Positions 24,313 to 36,900 of a DNA stretch of 64,000 nt are shown here, one piece after another. The stretch is from Cardiocondyla obscurior (lineage: Eukaryota; Arthropoda; Insecta; Hymenoptera; Formicidae), in contig NC_091876.1 of NCBI RefSeq assembly GCF_019399895.1, positions 4,936,381-5,000,380 on the forward strand. The letters run 5' to 3'. The translations under genes were made by a program, and so were the position numbers. Under the pieces are notes generated by a model. The model saw nothing but the letters and a program-made list of their open reading frames with translations. It ran no database searches and was not told the origin of the DNA. How positions within the stretch are numbered: the first letter of the stretch is position 1; each line of letters starts with the position of its first letter.

Positions 24313-27300
24313 ATGGCTGCGGAAATTGCCGAAATGCCGGAAGCATCGGCAGTGGCTAATAATAATATTAGTCTACAAGTATCTCTTCCTGAAATGCTCG
24401 ATCTTGCACTCGGAGCACCGGAGGTAAAGCGACAGCACAACTATTTATAATACAGGCGACGTGATAAATAGACTTATTAAATTTTAGATTGGCGCGGTCA
24501 ATTTTAATATTCTTCATAATTTCCTTCATATTTTGTTGAATAAAATAAATTTGCAAGATACCAAAATTGAATACCGTGGTGAAAAGGCTGATCGTATTAA
24601 AGTAAGAAAAATAATGTGCTAAAATATAATTATTAAAAATACAAAAAAAATAACAGAAAAATGGCAATTCTTTTTCTCATGTTCACGTGTGAACTATTGC
24701 AGAAGATGGTAACATCCTTAAAGTCCCGTCCTAGTGTCCAGCTTGACGAGTACAATATTACCGATGCCGCCGGTGAAGTTTCACATCAAACTCCAAGGGA
24801 CGATAGTTCAGAAATTAACATACTCACGGATGGTATAAATTCGTATTTCTCGATTATTTCTCGATTTTACTTTCAATTACATTATTTAATTGACTGTCAA
24901 TTACGCGGTATAATAAAAGAAATTTAATTTAATTCAGTAATGCAATTGCTTGAAGAGGGAATTTTAAAAGCGACAAAAGATCCCGAAAGCCAGGAAATAG
25001 ATCTCGAAAAAGAGCCCGAAGGTGAAGTGATTGCATCTGTTGTAAATGACTTTTGTCCTAAGCCGTTGGCGTTTGAAGAGCTTGAACAATCTGTGCGTAA
25101 AATAAATTATTCTTAGACCTGATATTTTATGCAATAATAATTTATTTATTGAAGTAATAACTTTAATAAATAAAGGTAAAACAGTTGCAACAACGACATC
25201 AAGCTTTGGAGGACTTGTTCACGTCTCCGGAAATAATCGAACGTATAAAAGACAAAATTGAAGATCCCACCTCAGATGTATGGCAATTTATTAATAAGAG
25301 ATTAGACGCTAATGAGCAAGGTATCGATAAGGTATAAAACCAACTAATCCACTAAACTATTTGTGAATAATATTTAAAAAACAAAATATTAGTTTAAAAG
25401 AAATTAAAATTAAAATTAAAATTAAAATTTTTAAGACTAAAAGTATTAAGGGTATATTTGTAATAGCTCACAGCAATGATACAAGATATAGTCAAAGGCG
25501 ATGCCGGGGTGGTAGATACATCATTAATTAGTACGAGATTGGATGAACTCGAAAATAAAGTTACCAAACTTGAAGAATGGTTTATTAACCAACAAGCGAT
25601 TATAGGCAATTTAACCGAAAATATAATCACGCGAACTAGCGATGTCGATACAGTAACGGTGGAGGGACAGGAAGAAGTAAAAGCAGAGGTAGCTGCGGCA
25701 GAAACTGTAGAAATCAATGAAGAAAATGTGAATGAAACCTTTGAAGAACCAACTGATAAAACGCGTGAAATAACATCTGAAGAGCCGGCGCCTTCAGCGT
25801 TTCCACGTAATAATTTTAATAATACAAAAATTAACTTTTGTGTTAATTTCTTAATATATTTATTAAAATTAGTTAGTAATTAAGCAATATATTTAAATAA
25901 AATTGCCGCAGCAGAAATACGCCCGAATGCTACATTAGAAGACGACGTGGATGATACAGAGCAAGAATTGCAAGATTCTGAAAAAATAGTTAAAGCGAAT
26001 GATATTGCTAACTTAAAAAATGTAGAAGCAGCACACGACAAAGCTTTAAACGATGTCACTGAACGTGTAAATACATTAGAAATTGAAGTTGGATACTTGA
26101 TAGAAAAAGTGGATAATATTCAGGAAACCGATAAGACAGATCCCGAGAGTATTAATAAATTTGTTGTTAAAGTGGAAGAAATGAAAACAGATATGGAGAA
26201 AATAGGTCAAGTAATGGATAAATTGGTCGACGATAAAGACAAGCAAGAAACGGACATCAATGTATCAGTTTCAAACAATTAATTAATTAATTAATTAAAT
26301 AATCGTTAATTTTCTAATAGTCAAATAGTTTTTACGTTTAAGCAAAATAAAATTATTTTAATTAATAATCGATAAAATTAATACTAACAGACACTACTGG
26401 AACAAGTAGAATTTTTAAAAACTGTCAAAGTGGACAAAGACGATCTCGAAGGTGCTTTGGCCGACAAAGCGGATGCTCAAACCGTGAATAGAAAAGTAAA
26501 GAATTATTTAATTCGCTAGTACACTCGCCGATGCGTATTGAAACAATATAAAAATTACTTTAGGTATCACATGATCAGTTTGTTGCTGCTTGCGATGATC
26601 TCGCACGCGGTCTCGAAGAAACAATAAACAAACTGACTTCGCAAGAATCGATTTGGCAACAAGCGCTTGATGAAGTGCAGAACGAAATTGCCACCAAATT
26701 AAATAGAGACGAACTGTTATCATTGAAGGAGTTTGTAAATGATAAATTAAAATCACTCCAAGAAAAATTAAAGCTTATAATCGAAGCAAGACGCGAGATC
26801 GAAGCTGCGGGAACGAAAAAGATGCTTAGGTAAATATTTCAAAAACTCGGAAATAAAACTTTAACGCGACGACGATTCTTATCTTTTTCGTTCAGAGGTG
26901 TTCAGTGTATATCATGCGATAAGGATGTTGTAATGAAGACAGAGGCGACAAACAGATTTCGCGGCCAGGCGTTACCGTGCACTATCAGCTTGAAACCTTA
27001 CTTAACGTACGAGTTAGACAAAGTTCGTAAACAGCAGAGAATATTGCCTCACACCAAAAATATGATTCAGCTTGAAGCAATAATGCAAGAGATGACAAAA
27101 AAAGTGAAGAAAGAGATCCTCGCAAAGATTCCTAAGTAATTAATGTTTTTTTTTTTTTTAAGTTTGTTTTTAATATTAGAACTGTAGATTTAATATTTTG
27201 AAATTTTTTTTTTTTAATAATTTAATAGAAACACGGAAGATAAATACAATTTAATTTATTAGAGATTTCTATAATCGATGCTGTGGAGAAAGTGAAACGA

Positions 27301-27900
27301 ATACGACTTCTCAGCAAAAGGTTGTAAAAGACAGCCAAATGTATCGCGGTCGAATCACAGATAAAAAAAATTGCGAGCCTTGTTGTTGGGAAAATCAGAT
27401 TAGTGAGGAAATCGTACCCTCGGTAAATATTAGTTTGATCTAGTAATTATAAGTAATTTACATATGCATGTCACGAAGTGCATTATTTTACAATTACAAT
27501 TTTCTTAGGAGTGCACTTCGACAGCACCTCGCGATTCACTATCGTCTCGACGAAATAGTATTAATAATCGTAAGTGAACAATACAATACATTTAAAAAAT
27601 CTATCATATTTGGTAGAAGTCACCGCGTTATAAAATATAGGTATTTAAATATACGATATTAATTTTCTTTATCGCAAAATTACAGAAAAGCAAAACTCCA
27701 AATACAACCAACCGAGAACGTCGGAACCGAAAAAGAAATTGGTATACTACGCACGTTTCGTTATTAAAGATACCGCAAATTTAAGCTCTTTATGCAGTTT
27801 TTATTTTTATTAAATAAATTACAATTTTGATCCGATACAGACAACACATCAAGTGACATCTCCGCAAGGAAACGATCGTCCGCCACTTGTTCCAGCTTGA
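24313..27900 (+). CDS. QRICH2-like: DUF4795 protein, QRICH2/C16orf96-like (767 aa, 14 exons)
   Basis: Exons: 24313-24423, 24488-24601, 24703-24832, 24938-25092, 25176-25331, 25467-25806, 25912-26261, 26391-26495, 26564-26829, 26896-27135, 27263-27422, 27509-27569, 27686-27741, 27841-27900 (stop TGA). Every intron is GT-AG, 64-135 nt, and all phases match, giving 767 residues. Features match the QRICH2/C16orf96 family: an N-terminal segment around LALGAPEIGAVNFNILH (residues about 31-47); a long acidic, coiled-coil-like middle (residues about 170-590) with the element VDKDDLEGALADKADAQTVN; and a C-terminal part with a C-x2-C motif (QCISCDK), a YLTYELDKVRK element and cysteine pairs (YNRCCGES, CEPCCWEN). 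In mammals QRICH2 is needed for sperm flagellum structure, so a flagellar/axonemal role in testis or ciliated sensory neurons is inferred. No glutamine-rich N-terminus is present; this is the DUF4795 core form. Family recognition is from memory of motifs, not a search. Confidence 0.88.
25400..25430 (+). repeat. ATTAAA-type short tandem repeat in intron 5
   Basis: Four tandem six-base units of the type TTAAAA precede a T run, inside the fifth intron of the DUF4795 gene, upstream of its 3' splice site. A simple repeat with no evident role. Confidence 0.7.
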
Positions 27901-27942
27901 CTTCATAATGAAATTAATTTATATAAAGTTGAGAAAATATAG

Positions 27943-27948
27943 AATAAA
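27943..27948 (+). terminator. Polyadenylation signal of the DUF4795 gene
   Basis: AATAAA begins 43 bases after the TGA stop of the plus-strand gene. This would give a very short 3' UTR, in keeping with the compact exon-intron structure. Confidence 0.55.
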
Positions 27949-30712
27949 TTGAAAAGCGTATACATACTCTAAAAAAAAATTTTACATAATTATTATTCAA
28001 TTGACATTGATGCTTTCGTAGCTTATTCAAAACGATACGCATTGTACAATCTTATAAAATTTTTTTCCTATAAAATTTTCTGCTTTAATGTTAAAAGATC
28101 TTGGGTTATTTAAATGAAAAGATAGCAAAACTGTGGCTACGTGTCGTAATCAAACTGGAGTTATTAATTTTTTTATTATAAGGAAAATTTCCAGAGTACA
28201 CAAGATTATCTAGTGAAGTCGATTTGGAACATCGGTGGTGTGCTTATTGAAACAAAAATATTGAATCGCACTTCACGTTTACAACCGTACAAGCCGCGTC
28301 GGTATATTGCACATCGTCGTCCGAGATCCCTGTTTACGTAAAGGGCACAGCGCTCGAGATATTCGTTAGACTCACTCCGCTTCTATTCGACCTTATTTTA
28401 TATGTATTCTATAAACGAGAACTATACGCGCTAATATAATTATTTATATAATATATATTTATGTATATACGTAATCTAACTGCTACTTCATACAAATTTC
28501 AAGGTACGGGAAGTATCTACAAGTTAGTCTACCATACAATTTACGTACTGCCTTTCGATAAGTAATATTAATCTACATATACGGAGTCTAGTATTCCTAT
28601 AGATTACAGTTCTATGATTTCGTAACTAAACCAATGGCGCACGAGAACTTTGTCATCGTTGTTACGGTCAACGATGCAACTTAATAAATATAATAAGGGA
28701 AATAAATATATATATATGTATATATGTTATGTATATATAGATTATAGTTGCAATGATCGGGCTATAGAGACAATATAATGTCTTAAACATTAACATATAT
28801 GGATATGCATTATCGGTTACAGTTAATAATACTGGCAGCTTAAAGTACGACGCATGAATTAACACTCAACCTAATTAGATGCGAAAGTAGCGAGTGCTTC
28901 GCGTAATTTAAACGCTTTTGCAAGCGCGGAGTTCAAACATCTGCGTTGATCAGGAAACTAATGTTTTATTTCACCAAAGTACGTCCGGTTAAATGATCAA
29001 ACGAAGCTATCAACAAGCATGACGATTTTTTACAATATGATGCGTTAGCGCTCGCTACTTCTTCTCGCCGATAGGTTCCCTATGTCGCTAATTAATATTA
29101 AGCAAAACTTTTCCTTCCTTGCGCGGCTAACAAAAATTCGCTCACAACCTCTGCGAATCGGATTTCTAACTCGAAAAATTATTGTAACATCACGGACGTC
29201 TCGTCATCGCGCCTAAGCGACGCGTCGTTGCTGATTCTACGTAATAATAATAGCAAGTTTAATTTATTTTTATTATCGTTATCGCGCGCGGTCGCGCGAA
29301 AGCGCCGGCGCGGACGAGGGAAATTAAGTAACAGATCACAGGTGAAACTAGGCTATCTCTGTAACAAATTAATATCACATGAAAAAATATGTATCGGTTG
29401 CATTCTATCGCAAAACTTCCCCGCGAGTGCAGACTTGAACAGATTACTCGGGTGTACGAGGCACCGATTAATCAGGCAGGTCTGATCGCAATCGCTTTCT
29501 TTCGCTTTCCACACGTTCGCGGGTGTACACTGTCGATCGTGTCGTTTTCACAAAAGCTTTCGTCGTAATTATCTTCAATTTCGTAATTACTTTGCAGTCA
29601 ACCTCACCCGATACGCGTAATCGGGCCCGATTGACCGACGTACTTTTGCTTATCGTTCTAAGCTTATATAATCACTTATCAACGACGAGACGGACAACTA
29701 AACCCTGACTGAATGATTTAGGATTAGAAGTAAAGTTTTGGCATTTTTACTCGCGCTCGCAGCACGCATCTAGCCTACAGCTCTGCTCTATGTCTCTCGA
29801 CTGGATATTAGGATTAAATTAACTTTGGCTTCCGTCAGGCTGCTTCTACGCGGCACTTTGGATGAATGTAGATACGCTCGTTTTTTTTTTTTTTTTTTTC
29901 TTTCCACTTATACTAGACGTTTCTGATCCCACTTATGAGAGTTATCAACGGTCATCATTACAAGTGATTTTGTTCCTCGGACTCTCGCTATCGTAACTTT
30001 TGATACTACTTAGTTTTCGCTTTTATATTGTGCCGCGATGTATGTGTCCGCCTATGAGGTAGGTTTGCGCGATGTTTTGAGGAAGACAAAGCGTGTGGAC
30101 TTTATGCTTTTCGAGTCCGAGAGGAAAAGGAAGAGGGATGGGGGATCCGCCGTCCCTAGCGATTCTAATTTTATTGTGCAATAAAAAGTTGGACTCGGCT
30201 GTAGACATGCGAAAAATAAAGTCGAAAAGACGACGTTTCTGAGCAGGTGTGTCCTCGCTTGAACTGACCTGAGGCTCTTCATACATAGTTTAAAACGCTG
30301 GCCTCTCGCAACGAGCTGCACAGACTCGGACGTTCTCGTTTAATCGATCGCGCTGTGTATCGTTGAGCGGCTTCGCTCAGTCACCGTTTGCATTTTTGTA
30401 CTGTACTCGTACTCTCCCTAACATTTCGCGGCGAGGCGGTATTCCCCGTTAATGCCATTATTGTCCATTATCTCTGGCGCTCTTCGTGCAGAACGGTTCA
30501 GTCGACCAGAATGCGAATTGATACGTAAGTTCTCGTGGAAGCCGAGCACGTCCCGCGGACGCGTCTGAAGACTCCTTGTTTCAGATTATAATATCAATCT
30601 TATCGTACATTGCAATCGCCCGCATTAGTCGGAGAGGGGAGGGAGGGGGGAGAAGGAAAACAGATTATCAAAAGAGCTGCACAGCGCCTTAAATGGCGCT
30701 ACGATAGATGCG
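27949..30712 (-). other. Convergent intergenic region, probably including the 3' UTR of the SH2-adaptor gene
   Basis: The stop codon of the minus-strand SH2 gene is at 30713-30715, and no further exon is needed. This 2.7 kb most likely carries its long 3' UTR. Several minus-strand AATAAA hexamers occur (for example around 29262), and I cannot choose between them. A T run at 29881-29899 and a G-rich plus-strand tract at 30632-30650 (C-rich in the transcript) are the only structured elements seen. Short ORFs here are unconvincing. Confidence 0.5.
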
Positions 30713-30902
30713 CTACAAAAGCTGGACTATGACCGGATGCAGGAGACACATGTGCTCGGCACCGCGTATCGGAAGACGATTTACGCTGAAATGACGGACC
30801 ATTTCCGGTATGTTCTCAAACGGCTTGCTAAACTGCCCCAGGATGTAAGCGTTCAGCTCCTCGTTCTTCTGGATGCGCATATGCATGAAGCCGCGGGCAC
30901 TC
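30713..30902 (-). CDS. SH2-adaptor gene, last exon (C-terminal half of SH2 and stop)
   Basis: The acceptor TTATTTTAG precedes the exon; it completes a codon left with two bases by the previous exon. It encodes the later SH2 strands and second helix (FSKPFENIPEMVRHFSVN) and the family ending RGAEHMCLLHP. After HPVIVQLL comes TAG (30713-30715). The SH2 thus ends the protein, as in the SHB family. Confidence 0.92.
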
Positions 30903-33900
30903 CTAAAATAATTACAGATATATAATTGTTACGCTTGAAAGAATCTTATATACCACGTTTAATTATACTTTGTGAAACACGTGGAAGTACATTTTACATG
31001 CTACTTACTTCAGGGATAGAGAATAATCTTGTTTCGTCGATTCGCTGTTTCTCACGAGATAACTTCCTTCCTGGTGAACTCGCAGAAGACCCTCCGCCTC
31101 GATGCGTGTGATAGAACCGTGATACCATCTAAATTAAAAAAAAAATTGCTCTTTAAATGTCGCATTTTAATCCGCGAGATTGCAGCGTCGTGAAAATTTT
31201 TCCCGGAACGTACCTTTGGAGAATTAAAATAATTAACGAGTACGGTTGCATAAATCGAAGTGACAAATAAACCGTAAACTTAAATTGTAGGATATTGATA
31301 AAGTCGTTAGGAATATTCGGGTTGCGAAAATCTTAAATTAATAGTATAATATAAAATGTAAAATGCTACGTCTTCTTTACTCGTTCGAAAGTAAAAAGCA
31401 CTCACCCTTGTCTCTCTAATGGAAGCTCTACGTCAACCAGATCGGCTGATATTCGCGCGGTACTGATTTCCAATGGTAAGCCTAGGCTTAGGCCACCAGG
31501 CTTTTTCGGCACCAATTGACCGCCTGAATTCCCGCTGCTAGTTCCCGCAGTGATACTGCTGGCATCCAGATTCAGAGTCATCTTCGGCCGCGCCAGACCG
31601 CCGCCTGAAATGAGTCACCCAAGAGTTAGACGCATCGCGGAACTCCCGCTAGTAAACACCGATGATATATCGAATCAACTACATACGGAGTTGCCAGAGA
31701 TCTATCGCCGCAAATTTTACGATCTCTTAATATTATAATCGCTGCGAATCGAAACTGCGACCGTGGATATTTATTAAAACGCTCACAGACCGCAAAAAAA
31801 AAAAAACGAACCCCTTAATTAAACAGCGTTAATTATGAAAAAAAAAATCTTACGGAATATTCAATACGCGTATCACACTATCGTTATCAGAAATGTTTGA
31901 TTTCGTGACAATCGTATCGATAGTCCTTTGATTAAAATATCGAATTAAATTATTAAAAAAAAAAATAAAAAAAAATATTTTATCCAATAAAACTAAATTT
32001 TAAACTGACATCTGATATTAAGCGACATCATAAACGGTGATCTACGAAAGACACTTCATATCAAGAAAACGCTTCTGAATACAGCACGACGCTAATTTCA
32101 TTTGTTGGCGCAATCTCTTAGCGGTTGGCTTCTCGAACGCGGTACATGACGCAGGTAAAATAAAATTGCTCGGACAGGTGTAACGTTGAGTTAGCCTCTT
32201 TTGCGGCTTAATGTGCTCGAAGGGTACGCCGGAGTGCTTTCGTCTACACGCATACACATTTAGATATTTACGATGTCTTGAGAGGGGAGGGAAAAAAAAA
32301 AAAAGATTACGAGCGAAATGTCCGCAGTTGCGAAATTGTCAGGCGTAAAAAAAGAAATTTTTTGCGAATTGCGCCGTGAGGAAAAAAAAAAGCATTATTG
32401 TAATTAGTTTTTACGTGCTACGTTCTCATTTAAATTTTAATGTCGTAATATCAACTATAAAACGTTGCTCAAATTTACGGCTGCTTTTAAGTCCGTCCGC
32501 CGCGGTAATTCGTGGTGAAGACTACTAGACCTGAAACATTCTCCGCACGCGCATCAAATTACGGTGAGAGAAGGACCCCGAAAGACAGCGGATATCTCTC
32601 ATGCGCCATTTCTATTCAATTCCTCTTTGCGAAACACACGTTTCGGGAATGGTTAAACATTAACGGCGCCGAACGGCTAGCGCTACTCGACGAGATTGCG
32701 TGCGTCTGTATTATTAAATTCAATCTGGCGATCGGGCCCGGCAGATTTATTCGCCTGATTTTCCTTTTCCCTTTTTCCGTGTAAACGGTTCTTCTTATCC
32801 TCGTCTTTGCTGGAATCCTGTACCCGCGACCAAGCTCGTCTCTCGTACGGCGCTCTCTCATCCCCCTCGGTAGTAATCTCTCGTCCTGACACTCGTATCC
32901 TTATTTCTACCTCTTCCTTCTCAGACTGTTTTAATATCCGTCTCTGACGGAGATACGTCTCAATCAATTTCTTCGCGGGTTCTCCGACCGCCGCGGCGCT
33001 CCCGTGGGAAAATGGGGAGAAGCCGTCGAGATACCCGGTGCCGGGGGGTCGTACGCGGGAACGTCAAGGACACGAGTAAACTCCACCGCCCGTGATCACC
33101 GTGTACGAATTTGTTTGCGCTTGCTTCAGCCCACCCAAAGTTTCGTAGAACGATGCGCTCAAGTGCTCCGCGGGGGAGTGAAGAGGGGAAACGGCGATTG
33201 TGTGCGTACGGCGTTAGAAAGTTAGAGAAGAGAAATAGCTGGGGAGGGCGGAAAATATTCCTTCGGCGGGTAGACACGCGAGAGGCGTCGCCGCAGACGT
33301 CTCCAGGGAAATTCCTGGTCACGAACGAACCTCCGAACGGTGACGGGAAAATCTCGCAGGACGGCGGCTCCCGGTATCGTCGCGTACGGGCGAGCGGAAA
33401 TTTTAATTCCTCGCAGAAATCAGGACGTATTGCGCGTCGCCGCGCGTCAGCGGCCCGGGGGCCAGCTCCTCGGAAATGACGCCGGGCCGAGAAGTCGGGC
33501 AACCCCCGCCGCCAAGCGATTCGTATTTATTGCCGAGCGAAAGAGATCGAGGGTGGAACCCGACGCAGAGATTTACGACACTGGCAAATTTACGGCCGTC
33601 GGGGAACGCCGGCACGTCAAACCCGCTCGAGAAAGGAGTCAATGGCGATTCCATTGAGTGGCAAGGCGCCGTTAAAGATGGAAGATGACACCTTATGACG
33701 CGTGCAGTCGCCGCGATCTACGTAGGCGGCTGTAAAGCCTGACCAGTTTACGAGGAAAATTTTGCTTTCGTGTAAACGCACGGAAAGATACGTATCCGTT
33801 CGAAGCGAAATGTTTTTTCCATAAATATTAAACGAGATTGCTGAGTCGGTCGATATTACGATCATCGGGCATCGATTCGTACGGCGAGCATAAAAATATT

Positions 33901-36900
33901 CGCGCTTGATGCTACTACGGTTTTCAACACCTTCGCGCGTGAAATGATCGCAAGCGAAGGAGAAAAAGCTACCAGTCACGATGAGCTTGCGATCCTGACT
34001 CGCCTCAAATGCGTCTTTAGGTTGTATTACTATCGTTACGAGGTACCGCCGTCCCCTCAAAGAAATTTCGCAATAGCGCCGAGATGCTCGGCCAACAGAT
34101 GCGAGGTGCCGTTACCATGGATAGGCCTCGGAGATCGCTCTGCCAACAGATGTTGCAGTTACACGCCCTTGAGCTCTTCTATCCCTCCGTCGACGGGCCC
34201 TTATCGACGCGGCGGCAAACACTTCGAACCTGCTCAGAATAGTTGATACGCTCGCGATCCTCATGAAATATGAAGTACGATAGGCGCACGTCAGACGTTT
34301 CCATCGTATCGAATGATATTCGTACAATTTGTTCAAGGATCAACGATATCTCGGCCCGTGACTACTGACTGCAATCCCATTTCTTATTTACCGAAAAAAC
34401 TCACTCGGGGAATTATGTATTTTTATTTATTAACATTAGAAAATTCAAGCCGCTATCAAAGCCACTAATAGCAACCTAACATATTTTCGGTGCGAGAAAT
34501 TCGTTGATAAAATATTTAATAATAGCGCTAAAAGAAGTAATACATATTTATTTCTAATAAACACGTTATAAATAAGAAATGAGAAAATTTATAGGATTTT
34601 TAATTTGACGAGATAGCGATGCAAGTTTTTTTAAAAATAGTAATAAAAATTATTTAAAATAACGCAAGCACAAAATTATACATATTAGTATAAGTGAAAA
34701 TTTATTAATAAGTGATTTTAGTTTAATTACGGCGATTTTTGCGTTTTATTGTACTTTTAATACGCGTTAATTCCAATTAGCGAAACTTCCTTTTAGAAAA
34801 TCCGGAATATGGTCAGCCTAGTAGCGGTTCGCGCTGCGGTGAGGTTTTGGATCGGTACCAAATGGATAACAGCAGCGACGTGCGACGTCGGGTAAATAGT
34901 ACGTGGCTGGATTCTTGAAATCAAGAGTAAAATTGCGTTTATCTGTCGCGTGGATGATCATCATAAAGTTTAGCGTGTACTTCGCTCTGTATTTGTGGAA
35001 AATCCACTCGGAGTGAGAGAGGAAAATTTGGAAACGCGTCGGCGTGCACGTCGCAGGACGCAATTTACAAGCTCCTTTAAAATTCACAAGCCGCAAAATT
35101 TCGCCGGGCGAAACAAAGGCGGTCGTTAAAACATTCCGCATTCGCAGAAAAGCATGAAAATTAAAACTCGTTGGACCAGCGCGACATTTTAATTTCGCCT
35201 CGTTAACAAACACCGCGCGCAGCAATAATCATAATTAGCAATTTTTTTTTTTTTTTTTTAGTTTAATTATGTAGAAAAGTAATAATCCGAGCGCTCGAGG
35301 TTGTTACCTAACGAACTATATAAAGTTATGTCACGCCGTTGTACATTAATAAAATACCGATACGAGTCCGCTTGCGAAAATTGACGACGCGATAGCTCGA
35401 GTATCAAATCCCCAATCTAACTTGAACCTCATCACTCTGAAGGTAGTTTAAACAAGTATTAAATGGTCAGTAGACCGCCCGATGTTGACCAAACTGTACG
35501 TGCCGCGAGTATGAATAGCCATGTATAATGAAATAGGGAATATTGAGGAACGGAGTAAACAGCGTAGTTTCCAAGGAACGCGCGGAGTCACAATTCGAAC
35601 TATCGAAAACAGCGATAAAATCACGGCGATATTTCGGTTGCGCAACTTTAGTATAATACACCGAAGTAAGTATTTTCCGCAGTACCTTCGATCGTATCTA
35701 ATCCATTGCGAGATAACAGCCAAAGAAATAAAACTAAGGGAAACGCTTAACTATATCTCACGTTTGAATCGATCTGTGGAAAAATATGCTTTTTAAAACA
35801 CGCTCGGTTCTGACAATTAAATTTAATCGATAACGCGTGATTTTTATTCAAGATAACGTCCCTTCACCTTCTTCGTTTCTCTTTTATTTCGCCGGGCATT
35901 TATCCTTAAGCGACAAAAACAAGCTGTTTTTGCGCTCAAGTCTGGGATCGCATTTGGTAGATGAGAATACGGATCGTCACGTCGGAAAAACAAAGACTCT
36001 GATGTAAGTTACACTTAACAACTTTAGTCGTAAACAACCGGAAGAAGTCCCGTGTACGTACGCTTCTTCTCCCGTCTGCCAAACCTACCCCCTGTGTGGC
36101 CAACGAAGCGAAGCCCGAGCCAGATATCACCGCGTCAATGCAGTTTTTTGCCTCTCGCTTCCCTTTTCTCTGGACCGTTAACGATCGCCACTAGCTATAA
36201 GCTCGCGTGGTCAGCCATTAAAGGGCCTAGTTGCGAAACAGATGCGCTCGTCGTGATTGCGAGAATCAATTTTTTTTTTATTTTATAAACGGGTTTAAAA
36301 GAAAAAGCGATGCAAGAAAAACGTCGAATGTATTTACAGCTTAAGTTTATCGGGAGTTTAACTGTTTTATTTATCACTTTCTGTCGAAATTATTATATTT
36401 ATTTTTTGCGAACGCGATAACGCCGGTCGAAGGGGTCGTTTCGACGATGACATTTAAAAGGGATGATCGAAAAGGGGCTGTGCAAACTTGTCGCAAGTAG
36501 GGCGTAATATTTCCGATACTTTCAATACGCGACTATCTTCCTGGTGACACATGCTTGCATACATCGGCACCTGTGTGCAAGCGTGTACATAAACTCATGT
36601 AGGAAGCGTATGTAAAGCAGAATAAAGCGATGGCTTTAGGCTTCTATCTTTCTCCTGTCTTTATAACGTATCGCGGACCTACACAAGTCAATAGTTTTTA
36701 TCTGAAAGCACAATGCACTGTTCCTTCCAAGTTAACCAAGTCAGTCAACGACCACTGAAATATAAAAATAATATACGTCAAAAAAAAATTCGACGTTATT
36801 AATATTTCATGAACTCGCTAGTTTCGATCGAAGTGTCGTTTATCGTGTTCGAAATAATTAATTTTTAACCAAAAAAGACGTTTAGAATTTTTAATAACAT

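Noticed and set aside
32960..33680. Several open frames in a CpG-rich block of the SH2-adaptor intron
   Set aside because: Four frames are open together, all Arg/Pro/Gly-rich; none is phase-compatible as a required exon.
34818..35225. 135-codon minus-strand frame inside the SH2-adaptor intron
   Set aside because: Composition is somewhat protein-like, but there is no acceptor/donor pair in the right phase and no recognisable domain.
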